From contig JADJXG010000001.1 in assembly GCA_016715965.1 (NCBI GenBank), positions 3,167,501-3,231,500 on the forward strand: a stretch of 64,000 nt of DNA, read 5' to 3'. The stretch is from Saprospiraceae bacterium. Its GTDB lineage: Bacteria > Bacteroidota > Bacteroidia > Chitinophagales > Saprospiraceae. A model generated the notes under the pieces. That model worked only from the letters and a program-made list of their open reading frames with translations, did not search any database and was not told the DNA's origin. Positions within the stretch are counted from its first letter, which is position 1, and each line of letters starts with the position of its first letter. The position numbers and the translations under genes were made by a program. Below, piece after piece: positions 35,642-43,865 of the stretch.

Positions 35642-36631
35642 ATGACTTTAAGTACAAAAATAAAATCATTACACCAATTGGCAGAAGAATATCTATCCTT
35701 TGCAAATTCTTTCAATTGGAATTTACAACCTGTTGGTTTGTATGAACCGATTTCATATATTATGAACCAACAGGGTAAAACCCTTCGCCCACAGGCCCTG
35801 TTGATGTTTGTTAATTTTACCGGCAAATCCTTAGCTACAGGTTTAAAAGTCGCCTATGCCATTGAATTGTTTCACAATTTCACTCTGGTGCATGACGATC
35901 TAATGGATAGGTCAGAGACCAGGAGGGGAAAACCCACCATTCACATCAAATATGGTGATGCCGCTGCTGTGTTGACCGGGGATGCAATGATGATTTATTC
36001 ACTTAAAATGCTTACTGAGTATTTAAGAGGACCTTGCTCAGATCAGCTGATTGCTGATATCTATAAAATGGCTCTTGAATTGTGTGAAGGACAGCAACTA
36101 GATATGTCTTTTGAATCAGAACAATTGGTGACTATGCAAGAATACCTAAGTATGATTCGAAAAAAAACATCCGCCTTACTTGCAACCAGCTTTAAAATTG
36201 GTGCTAATTTGGCTGGACTCGATCAACATGACAGGGATATGGCATACCAATTGGGTGAGAAACTCGGTCTTGCTTTTCAGATCCAAGACGACTGGCTTGA
36301 TTTTTATGGTAATCCTGAAATAACCGGTAAACAAAAAGGAGGTGACGTACTTCGTTGTAAGAAATCCATTCTGATCATAAAAGCTTTAGAAAAAATGAAT
36401 GCAATGGAGCAAAAAGAAATCATTTCTCTTTACCAACAACAGATGGAAGCTAAAGTGGAAATTTTCGAAAATATTTTTGCTCAGCATCAAATTCGCGAAA
36501 TTGTATTGAATATGTTTCTTTCCTATAAGGAGGAGTGTATTCAAATCATCCAATCTTTTCATTCACTGCAGGAAACCCACCGCAAACAGTTATTGGAATA
36601 TGTGAATGTTGTATTATACCGAAACCATTAA
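35642..36631 (+). CDS. Polyprenyl diphosphate synthase
   Basis: A 329-aa trans-isoprenyl diphosphate synthase that condenses isopentenyl diphosphate onto an allylic primer for quinone side chains, carotenoids or other isoprenoids. The first Asp-rich motif DDLMD is at 85-89, followed by RSETRRGKPT; the second, DDWLD, is at 216-220. GDAMMIYSLKML and the Gly-Gln-Gln region (CEGQQLDMSFE) are also typical. The ATG at 35642 is preferred over the TTG at 35627. Phe five residues before the first motif (FTLVHDD) hints at a shorter product, but chain length cannot be set. A lipoprotein gene follows after 15 bp. Confidence 0.93.
   Translation: MTLSTKIKSLHQLAEEYLSFANSFNWNLQPVGLYEPISYIMNQQGKTLRPQALLMFVNFTGKSLATGLKVAYAIELFHNFTLVHDDLMDRSETRRGKPTIHIKYGDAAAVLTGDAMMIYSLKMLTEYLRGPCSDQLIADIYKMALELCEGQQLDMSFESEQLVTMQEYLSMIRKKTSALLATSFKIGANLAGLDQHDRDMAYQLGEKLGLAFQIQDDWLDFYGNPEITGKQKGGDVLRCKKSILIIKALEKMNAMEQKEIISLYQQQMEAKVEIFENIFAQHQIREIVLNMFLSYKEECIQIIQSFHSLQETHRKQLLEYVNVVLYRNH
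35655..35662 (-). promoter_or_regulatory. -7 element for the amidohydrolase, inside the polyprenyl synthetase gene
   Basis: Minus-strand TATTTTTG, an exact TAnnTTTG match, 19 nt before the amidohydrolase ATG at 35635. It lies within codons 5-7 of the divergent polyprenyl synthetase gene. Confidence 0.55.
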
Positions 36632-36646
36632 TAATAAAAAATATTT

Positions 36647-37141
36647 ATGTGTATCAATTTAAAATCTATTTTTATATTTCTAATCTTAATTTCATTTTGC
36701 ATTCTAAGCTGTACATCAAAGAACAGATATGAAAAACAAGAAACCGGAGAAACACTTCCGCCACCAAGCAATAAATTAAACTTAAAGAATGACAATCAAG
36801 CAGAAATAGAGAGCAATGCAATACCATATTTGGAGGGATTTGGAGCGCAGGATGAGTGGTTTCTAAAATTGTCCTTTATTCAAAACGAAGTATTTGAAGC
36901 ACAACTTAATTTTCAAGGCAAATTATACATTGGACTGCTTAAACATTCGACATCAGAAAATCCACAAAATATTGGTGAGTTTTATGTAGGAGAAGTTATA
37001 TACAACAATCAGAAAAAAGAGGTTCAATTTTATATGAAAACCGCCGATTGTACAGATTCTAAAAATGTGTTGCACAAAGCAAGAATTGCAATGCTTTGGG
37101 AAGGGAAAGAGTATTATGGGTGCGCCAAAATGTTGCTATAA
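36647..37141 (+). CDS. Hypothetical lipoprotein, 164 aa
   Basis: A predicted lipoprotein: MCINLKSIFIFLILISFCILSC, lipobox ILSC (given here in part as IFIFLILISFCILSC). After the lipid Cys comes a polar linker with PPPSNK, then a compact beta-rich domain (LSFIQNEVFEAQLNFQGKLY and later strands) with two cysteines (TADCTDS, GCAKM). The family is not recognised, though small outer-membrane lipoproteins of this shape are common in Bacteroidota. It is 15 bp after polyprenyl synthetase, so in the same operon, and convergent with cytidine deaminase (10 bp). Confidence 0.7.
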   Translation: MCINLKSIFIFLILISFCILSCTSKNRYEKQETGETLPPPSNKLNLKNDNQAEIESNAIPYLEGFGAQDEWFLKLSFIQNEVFEAQLNFQGKLYIGLLKHSTSENPQNIGEFYVGEVIYNNQKKEVQFYMKTADCTDSKNVLHKARIAMLWEGKEYYGCAKMLL

Positions 37142-37151
37142 TCAATCAAAA

Positions 37152-37628
37152 CTAAATCAATAGCCCACTGTGAAATGAAAAGGGGAGGATGCTTTGGCAA
37201 GATGGGAAGGATGCAATAAGGAAGTCCGGGTGCCCAAGTAATAATCGGATGGGGTTTTTATTTGCAATTTCAGTCTCAACCATTACTTGTCTGCAAAATC
37301 CACATGGAAAAGGAATTTCCTGACCAGGACTGTTGGTGACAATGGCCATGCTTTGAATAATTTCTGAGTCGTTACCAATGCCAAATGTGTGAATGGCATT
37401 TCTTTCAGCACATATTCCACAAGGGTAGGATGCATTTTCCTGATTAAATCCAGTGATTATTTTTTGGCCATTGGTTTTCAAAGCGGCACCTACAAGAAAT
37501 TTGGAATAAGGTGCATAGGCTTTTTTGCTCGCTTTTAAGGCTTCTACCATCAATTCCTGATCATTCAATGACAGATCTGAAAATTGTCGGTAAACTTTAT
37601 ACTCTACACACCATGTTTTGCTTTCCAT
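37152..37628 (-). CDS. cdd: Cytidine deaminase
   Basis: Hydrolytic deaminase of cytidine and deoxycytidine in pyrimidine salvage. At 158 aa it is the small tetrameric type. Zinc and catalytic residues are in CAERNAIH (Cys73, Glu75) and PCGFCRQ (Cys109, Cys112). Substrate-binding residues lie in AYAPYSKFLVGAAL and GFNQENASYPCG. The start is the ATG at 37628 (MESKTWCVEYKVYRQF). It begins 3 bp after the stop of the upstream reprolysin-like protease on the same strand, an odd partnership that probably reflects compaction rather than function. Confidence 0.95.
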   Translation of the reverse strand: MESKTWCVEYKVYRQFSDLSLNDQELMVEALKASKKAYAPYSKFLVGAALKTNGQKIITGFNQENASYPCGICAERNAIHTFGIGNDSEIIQSMAIVTNSPGQEIPFPCGFCRQVMVETEIANKNPIRLLLGHPDFLIASFPSCQSILPFSFHSGLLI

Positions 37629-37631
37629 GAA

Positions 37632-40196
37632 TTACTTTTTTACCACAATCTTTTGGGTGATGCTTTCGCCTTGAGATATCAATTGAATAAAATAATAAGG
37701 ATGATACAATTCATCACTTCCTATCCGCAAGTAATTTTTTCCAAAGTCTGTAAGAAAAGTGTATGATTTTACTTTTTGAAAAGAGGGATCTAGTACATTC
37801 ACAATTGTGTTTATTGGATTGGGAATGGATTGATTGTATTCAATATTTAAATCGGAATACCCCAGTGGATTAGGATATAAACTTAACCGATTTGTTGCAG
37901 CATAAGAAGATGACAAAGACACGATAGGAGAAAGATGTTTAGACCCATCCAAACCGACCAATGTAATTCTATAGAAGGCTTCATTGCTTATTTTAAAGTC
38001 ATTTATGGAATAAGATCTGATTATGTCACTATGATTGACAGCCTTTACAAAACCTATGGAGTCAAAACTGATCCCATTGATACTTTTTGAGATTACAAAG
38101 TAATCCGTCTCTCGTTCCTTGCTGGTTGTCCAAGTTATATTTTGATAAGTCCCAAAGCGTCTGGCACGAATGGTATTATACTCTACCAAAGTCTTGCTCG
38201 TTGGATTTGGATTAGTTTGAACTCTTACTTTGGTGCCTGCGCTTATGGAAGATAAGTTAGAAATGAGAAGTTCAATGGCAAATTGATCCGCTTCATTTTT
38301 AAAAGTAAATTGTTGTGTGGTAGGAATGTCTGCTTTCTTATATTCTGTATAGTGCTTTGTCTCAACATTTTTATGACCGTTCTCAGGATTAGCACTTCCA
38401 GGATACTGGATTGTAAAAAGGTGCATTGCACTGATATCAAAATCAGGATTTACTTTCTCCAACTCTTCAAGGTCTGTTTGATTAAAATATATTTTTACTT
38501 TGAGTGGAAGTCTCGGTTGCGTTGTACTGATTATTTCCCAGTATTTGTTTGATGCGAAGTAATTATACCCGGGAATCTGGTACTTACCTGAGACTGCCGT
38601 TGCTTTTGTTCCGTAAGAAGGGGTTGTGTGGCATAAAATTTTGAGACTGCCGTCATGAAGACTGCCAATATTTTGTCCGCTCGTCTGAATGGACATTAAC
38701 ATCACATCATCTTCGGTTGTCAGGGTATTGTTGTCATAATAGTAATGGGTAAATTCAGCATCTGAGCACTGTATGTTTGCACTCAGGTGCGCATCTTTGT
38801 ATTGAATGGATTTGATAAGAGGGGAGTATGCACTCATGCAACTTGCTTTTCCGACTGTGTTTCGGATTATATTTCCCGGCTCAGGCCCAAAGCCTAAACT
38901 CAAATCGATTCCAGGTTGACCTGCTACATGACAATAACTCATCAATGTACCTTTCACTGGTCGCTTTCCGGGAAGGCAGCTTCCTTCCACTTTTGCGCAG
39001 TTGTCTAAGGCCTGATTTTTGTTAGGTCCCCAAACACAAGCATGGGTATGACGAGATCCCAATATGTGCCCAATTTCATGGGCAGTGGCATAAACATCAA
39101 ATGAAAAATTAGGTAAGGAATAATAAGTAGCATTGACGTTTACATAAGCATAGGAATATTGTCTTACACAAAGGGCATTGATATAAGCAATTCCTCCCAG
39201 AGAAGCTTTACCATTTTTCAACACACCGGATAAGCAAAGGTGGATATCACCATAATAATTGGTATAATTCCTCCTGAAATAATCAAGTGCCAATGTAGAA
39301 CTAGTCGTAGGGAATCCATCTGGGGATGTGTGGATAATGATTTCTGCAAGTCCAATTTTGATGTCTTCTCTTTTGTAGATGGTGCTAATTTGGTTGAATA
39401 AACCTGTTATATAATTTGAGACTGCCTGAGTACTTTTACCAAATCTGAGAAATAATTCATAATCTGCCCGAATGCTAATAGACACTTGTTTACAACTTTC
39501 AGTGGTGCGGTACTGAATTTCACTTTCATTGTTCAGATAGTGTAGAACATCATCTGTATGACAATCGAAATTAGTTGTAGTTGACTGATTTTTTAGTTCA
39601 TACATTGCTTTGCACATAAGCATATCCTTTGCATTGCCATTTGACTCAAGGGAAACACTCTCACCATTGAAACCCGTATAAAATGCCTTCACTTCTGTGG
39701 CAAAAACACTCAGGTCCATATATGAGTTGGGTTGATTGATTCGGATGGCTTTGAAGTGTTTTCCTTTTTGGATTTCAATTTCCGATTGAACTCCATTGCA
39801 TAGGGTATAGACTTTAAAATCTGGATCAAAAAAATCATATTCCGTAAGTAAAAAGTCAGCCTCCCCAAGGACTGGCAATTCTATTTTGGTTTCAAGAATA
39901 GCTTCAGTATTTTGTAACCAGTGTTTAAGCTTGGATTTGGAAATCGTATAATCCAATACCTGAATTTCTTTCGGATATTTATTCTTCACCAATGTAAATA
40001 AGCTATTTTTCTTTGGGTGAAAACTCTTTTTTAATTCAATGATTTGATATGGATCGTATGTTTGCTGAGAATATGAGCTGAAACCCGTCATCAAAAGAAT
40101 GCAAACCATCGCAAAAACAGGATGAAATTTGTTTTTCAATTCATTGAAAATTAAGGTTTTAACTACTTTTATGCACATAATGAACATTTTATACAT
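37632..40196 (-). CDS. Reprolysin-like (M12B-type) metallopeptidase with T9SS tail
   Basis: A secreted 854-aa zinc protease. The metzincin signature HEIGHILGSRH is at about 373-383 (His-Glu-x2-His-x2-Gly-x2-His), followed by the Met-turn GTLMSYCH. A propeptide-like region of ~200 residues precedes the catalytic domain. Beyond it come beta-rich domains and a C-terminal T9SS sorting domain (NRLSLYPNPLGYSDLNIEYN). The N-terminus is uncertain: ATGs at 40196, 40187 and 40178 all lead to the hydrophobic FHPVFAMVCILLMTGFSSYS signal. It diverges from prmC with only 16 bp between starts. Targets are probably extracellular proteins. Confidence 0.9.
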   Translation of the reverse strand: MYKMFIMCIKVVKTLIFNELKNKFHPVFAMVCILLMTGFSSYSQQTYDPYQIIELKKSFHPKKNSLFTLVKNKYPKEIQVLDYTISKSKLKHWLQNTEAILETKIELPVLGEADFLLTEYDFFDPDFKVYTLCNGVQSEIEIQKGKHFKAIRINQPNSYMDLSVFATEVKAFYTGFNGESVSLESNGNAKDMLMCKAMYELKNQSTTTNFDCHTDDVLHYLNNESEIQYRTTESCKQVSISIRADYELFLRFGKSTQAVSNYITGLFNQISTIYKREDIKIGLAEIIIHTSPDGFPTTSSTLALDYFRRNYTNYYGDIHLCLSGVLKNGKASLGGIAYINALCVRQYSYAYVNVNATYYSLPNFSFDVYATAHEIGHILGSRHTHACVWGPNKNQALDNCAKVEGSCLPGKRPVKGTLMSYCHVAGQPGIDLSLGFGPEPGNIIRNTVGKASCMSAYSPLIKSIQYKDAHLSANIQCSDAEFTHYYYDNNTLTTEDDVMLMSIQTSGQNIGSLHDGSLKILCHTTPSYGTKATAVSGKYQIPGYNYFASNKYWEIISTTQPRLPLKVKIYFNQTDLEELEKVNPDFDISAMHLFTIQYPGSANPENGHKNVETKHYTEYKKADIPTTQQFTFKNEADQFAIELLISNLSSISAGTKVRVQTNPNPTSKTLVEYNTIRARRFGTYQNITWTTSKERETDYFVISKSINGISFDSIGFVKAVNHSDIIRSYSINDFKISNEAFYRITLVGLDGSKHLSPIVSLSSSYAATNRLSLYPNPLGYSDLNIEYNQSIPNPINTIVNVLDPSFQKVKSYTFLTDFGKNYLRIGSDELYHPYYFIQLISQGESITQKIVVKK

Positions 40197-40212
40197 TATA
40201 TTTTAGTTTAAT

Positions 40213-41055
40213 ATGTATAAGAATTACCAAGAATTGTGCCAAAGTCTCATGCACAGACTTCAAGCGTCAAAAGAAATTGAATGGAATGTTGCACATACCC
40301 AATTTCTTATCAAATCTGAATTTCTAAAGAAGAAATTTATAGAAGGGATCGACCAAAAAGGATTTGAGAAGCTTATTGAATTAATAATAAAGGAAAGAAG
40401 AGTAGATAAACCCATCCAATACATCATTCACGAAGCAGTTTTTATGGAACTCATTCTATATGTCGATGAGAATGTCCTTATCCCTAGATTCGAAACAGAA
40501 GAATTAGTCGATTGGATTACACAAGAATACAAGAAACAAATGGAACCTTTGTCAGTTTTAGACATTGGAACCGGAAGCGGATGTATACCGATATATTTAA
40601 AGCGGCAATTTCCGCACTGGAATGTTTATGCATTTGATATCTCCGCTGAGGCTTTAAGGGTTGCAGAATTGAATGCAAATAAATATTCCTGTAAAATAAG
40701 TTGGACCCAAACTGACTTTTTATCCGAGCAAGTATCAGACCACTTAAAAGTAGACCTGATTATCTCCAACCCACCTTATATTACACCCGAAGAAACCCAT
40801 CAAATGGACTCCCATGTTTTTCTACATGAGCCCAGGTTGGCGCTATTTGTTCCAACGGAAGATCCGCTCATCTTTTATAAAAAAATAATTGAATTTTCAG
40901 TTAACCATCTGTCTGCAAATGGCAAAATATTTTGCGAATTAAATGAATTTAGAATGGATGAAGTCGTTTATTTATTCAATCAATCAGGATTTATGGTTGA
41001 AATTAAAAAGGATCTTCAAAATAAAAACAGAATGTTGAAAGCATGGCGTTGCTGA
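40213..41055 (+). CDS. prmC: Release factor glutamine methyltransferase
   Basis: SAM-dependent N5-glutamine methyltransferase that modifies the GGQ glutamine of release factors RF1/RF2. 280 aa. The SAM-binding motif VLDIGTGSGCIPIYLKRQFP (DIGTGSG at 117-123) and the catalytic SNPPYI (NPPY at 186-189) are intact. The conserved ENVLIPRFETEELVDWI segment precedes them. An N-terminal helical domain (~1-75) recognises the release factor. It is divergent from the reprolysin-like protease and convergent (12 bp) with the BNR-propeller gene. Confidence 0.95.
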   Translation: MYKNYQELCQSLMHRLQASKEIEWNVAHTQFLIKSEFLKKKFIEGIDQKGFEKLIELIIKERRVDKPIQYIIHEAVFMELILYVDENVLIPRFETEELVDWITQEYKKQMEPLSVLDIGTGSGCIPIYLKRQFPHWNVYAFDISAEALRVAELNANKYSCKISWTQTDFLSEQVSDHLKVDLIISNPPYITPEETHQMDSHVFLHEPRLALFVPTEDPLIFYKKIIEFSVNHLSANGKIFCELNEFRMDEVVYLFNQSGFMVEIKKDLQNKNRMLKAWRC

Positions 41056-41067
41056 GCCTTTAGAAAG

Positions 41068-43506
41068 CTAGTGCGTAATAACGCATTTCACCCGATGATG
41101 CTTACCTAAAAAATAATAAATACCCGGTGAAAGCTGTTCCCATTTATTCAATACATCATCTGACATGTTTGATATAATAATTCCCTGACTTGAAAACCAC
41201 CATCCATCCCCTAGGGATCCCATTAGTCTTTCTAATTCAAATTTTTGAAATACCACTTTGAATTCGTTGACAGGATTGGCCAAAGTATTTAATTGACTTG
41301 GAGTTTTAAACTCTGCGCTCATTTGAAAAGCACCCTGTCCATGGGTAAAAATAGTGAGTGTGTTTCTCAAATGATCCAACTTCAAATCATATACCGGTAC
41401 AATATAAATGCTTTCATCTGTAAAATTCTGCCAACTTTGCCCCATATTCTGGCTAACAAACAATCCGAAATCATTTCCAACAAATAGAACTCCGTCCTGA
41501 TCAGGGTGAAATTTTAAACAGTGAATGGGTATTTCAGGTAAATTCCCTTGGAGACTAATCCATTTTTTTCCAAAATCATCACTAAAATACAAGTGATCCG
41601 TTTGATAACCAGAAAATGAAACCAGGATTTTATTGGGGTATTTGGGATGAATTTCGATATCAGAAATTATTCTATTCGGAAGAGTAGCATCTATCCGCGT
41701 AAAATGATTAAGGTTTAATCTAATTTGATACAATCTCGTTTCAGGTGGTTGAATCGAATAAGACGAAGCGTATAAAATATCCGGATTATATGGATCAAAT
41801 TCACAGCCATTAAAAGTCTCATTCGGATTTCCAAAATCCAGTTCTTTCCAAATTTGCCCTTGATCATTTGTATGGTAAATTTTGCGTCCTGTAGCGGCAA
41901 GTATATTTGGCTGCAAAGGATGCATGGTGAATGGACTTATAAAGGAAGCATCTTGATCTACTTTTTTAATTTCTTTCCAACTTTTACCAGCATCGTTTGA
42001 TCGATAAATATTCGAATATTGGCTTGAAATATAGAAAATATCCTTAACATCTTTGTGAAAGTAGCAGGAACCTCCATCACCTCTTCCAATTTTTGACCAA
42101 GTACCACTCGTATCCCTCCATACGGATTGATTGTCTTGTAAGCCTCCTATAATCCTACCTTCACTAAATGGATCTAAATCTCCAGCATAAAACTGCGCGG
42201 TTCGCAAGCCTCCATTACAAGCATAAAAGTCCTTTCCAAAATTATCAGACCGAAAAATTCCACCATCCGTGCAGAAATAAACCTTTTCAGGATCTAAATG
42301 ATTTTTAATAATATCATGAAAATCAACATGCACCTTGGTTTCGTTTGGATATAGTCTTTCAAACTGATTACCAGCGCCTTTTTCATCCAAAAAAAGATCG
42401 ACTCCGCCAGCAAGAATTTTGTTTGCGGATAAATCATGAATAGCCAATCCATTTGCATACCAACCCTGGTAACTTGCGATATCAGGCAAGTTGTGGTAAA
42501 ACAAATTCTCAAAAAAATTAATCGTTCTGATAAATCTGATTGTCCTAAACTTGTCAGAAAGAATTGCACAAATATAATCCGGGCGTTTGCTTTGATGGGC
42601 AAGCATAATTTTCCCCTGATAAGATGCAGTATCTGGCAATTGGATTTTTCTCCAATTCTTCCCAGCATCTTTGCTTTGAAAAATACCATAATCATTTGCT
42701 CCCAAGCCGCCCACACCAACCGTAATCCAATGGGGCTTAAAGCTGTGCAATAGCAAGCCACTTATCATGGGTTTGTCCAATATTTGATTCCAACTTTTTC
42801 CTCCATTGATCGACTGATATAAGCCTTCCGTTGTTGCCGCATACACTGTATCGGGCGATATTGGGTTAAACACAATCTTATTGATGCCTCTGGGTATCTC
42901 ATCCTTCCAATCCAGTACAATCTCCCAGGATGCTCCGGCATCCACCGATCTCAGTATTCCAATCCCATTGAATCCGCGTAAAGTTCTTATGTTGCGGTTG
43001 TCCCATTCCTCCTCTGAATGATATACTTCCCCCGTGCCAACCAAAATGGTATCTGGCTGCTGCGGGTGCAAGGCAATGGCAGAAAAACTACATACAGGAT
43101 AAGTGACTTTAACCCTTCTCCAAGCCTGTTCGCCAATTCCGCCAGACGCAGAATACCACAAACCACCTGAGGCACTACCAGCCCATAAAATAGAGGTGTC
43201 AAATGGATGAATTGCTAAACTTAACATTCTTCCAGCAATATGATCTGGCCCTAAAAAATGCCATGAGTATCTATTTTCTTCTCCAGATTCTATCCGCTTT
43301 ACATTTGCAAAACGATCTACAGCAATTTGATACAATGAATCAACATTCAGGAATTGGTGAGGAAATCTATCCCGAAAGCCTTCATTTTGCAGTCTATTGA
43401 ATGATTCAGATGTTAAGGTGTTATTCTGTGATGGAGTACATGCAAAAATAAAAAAAATTATATAACAGAAAAGGTAAGTAAAAAAAATCCAAGTTGAAGA
43501 ATTCAT
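41068..43506 (-). CDS. BNR/sortilin-like beta-propeller lipoprotein
   Basis: An 812-aa protein. The start at 43506 (MNSSTWIFFTYLFCYIIFFI) is preferred because the longer frame overlaps the upstream yciH-like gene; the signal ends in the lipobox IFAC. The mature protein is dominated by Asp-box/BNR-type repeats with the S-x-D-x-G-x-x-W pattern: RSVDAGASWEIV, QSINGGKSWNQI, QSKDAGKNWRKI, RSNDAGKSWKEI, HTNDQGQIWKEL, FSDDFGKKWISL and SQNMGQSWQNF. This indicates a large (probably two-ring) propeller as in sortilin/VPS10 or GH74-like proteins; no catalytic acids are assigned. The C-terminus (QLSPGIYYFLGK...) resembles a worn-down T9SS tail. It is the last gene of the hscA-like operon. Confidence 0.85.
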   Translation of the reverse strand: MNSSTWIFFTYLFCYIIFFIFACTPSQNNTLTSESFNRLQNEGFRDRFPHQFLNVDSLYQIAVDRFANVKRIESGEENRYSWHFLGPDHIAGRMLSLAIHPFDTSILWAGSASGGLWYSASGGIGEQAWRRVKVTYPVCSFSAIALHPQQPDTILVGTGEVYHSEEEWDNRNIRTLRGFNGIGILRSVDAGASWEIVLDWKDEIPRGINKIVFNPISPDTVYAATTEGLYQSINGGKSWNQILDKPMISGLLLHSFKPHWITVGVGGLGANDYGIFQSKDAGKNWRKIQLPDTASYQGKIMLAHQSKRPDYICAILSDKFRTIRFIRTINFFENLFYHNLPDIASYQGWYANGLAIHDLSANKILAGGVDLFLDEKGAGNQFERLYPNETKVHVDFHDIIKNHLDPEKVYFCTDGGIFRSDNFGKDFYACNGGLRTAQFYAGDLDPFSEGRIIGGLQDNQSVWRDTSGTWSKIGRGDGGSCYFHKDVKDIFYISSQYSNIYRSNDAGKSWKEIKKVDQDASFISPFTMHPLQPNILAATGRKIYHTNDQGQIWKELDFGNPNETFNGCEFDPYNPDILYASSYSIQPPETRLYQIRLNLNHFTRIDATLPNRIISDIEIHPKYPNKILVSFSGYQTDHLYFSDDFGKKWISLQGNLPEIPIHCLKFHPDQDGVLFVGNDFGLFVSQNMGQSWQNFTDESIYIVPVYDLKLDHLRNTLTIFTHGQGAFQMSAEFKTPSQLNTLANPVNEFKVVFQKFELERLMGSLGDGWWFSSQGIIISNMSDDVLNKWEQLSPGIYYFLGKHHRVKCVITH

Positions 43507-43510
43507 AAAA

Positions 43511-43864
43511 TTAACCACCTGCCTTTTTACAGTTGCTATATCCCAATCCATTTAAGAATTCAATCGCTTTTAAAACCTGGTTACCTTGAATCAGAATTTC
43601 ACCCTCCTTAACACTTCCACCAACACCACATTTTTCTTTGAGGCGTTTTGCCAATTCATTGATTACTTCATTGTTTTCTTCAAATCCAAAGATTCTGGTC
43701 ACGAATTTTCCACCTCTGACAGATTCTGGAACAACTCTAATTTTTTGCATTTTTTTTGGAGTTCCGGGTTCTATTGAATCCGAATTAGAATTCAAATCAT
43801 TCTTTGAATCACCTGTAGAATAAACCAAACCTAATTCTGAAAGTGAATTTAACTTCTTAGCCAT
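43511..43864 (-). CDS. yciH: SUI1/eIF1-family translation factor (YciH-like)
   Basis: A 117-aa protein with a C-terminal SUI1 domain (about residues 40-115): KIRVVPESVRGGKFVTRIFG, LAKRLKEKCGVGGSVKEGEI and IQGNQVLKAIEFLNGLGY. E. coli YciH, the bacterial relative of eIF1, influences start-site fidelity in vitro. The N-terminal ~35 residues are a low-complexity Ser/Asn/Asp linker. It starts 1 bp after the stop of the HscA-like gene and ends 4 bp before the BNR-lipoprotein start, so the three are certainly co-transcribed. Confidence 0.92.
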   Translation of the reverse strand: MAKKLNSLSELGLVYSTGDSKNDLNSNSDSIEPGTPKKMQKIRVVPESVRGGKFVTRIFGFEENNEVINELAKRLKEKCGVGGSVKEGEILIQGNQVLKAIEFLNGLGYSNCKKAGG

Positions 43865-43865
43865 A

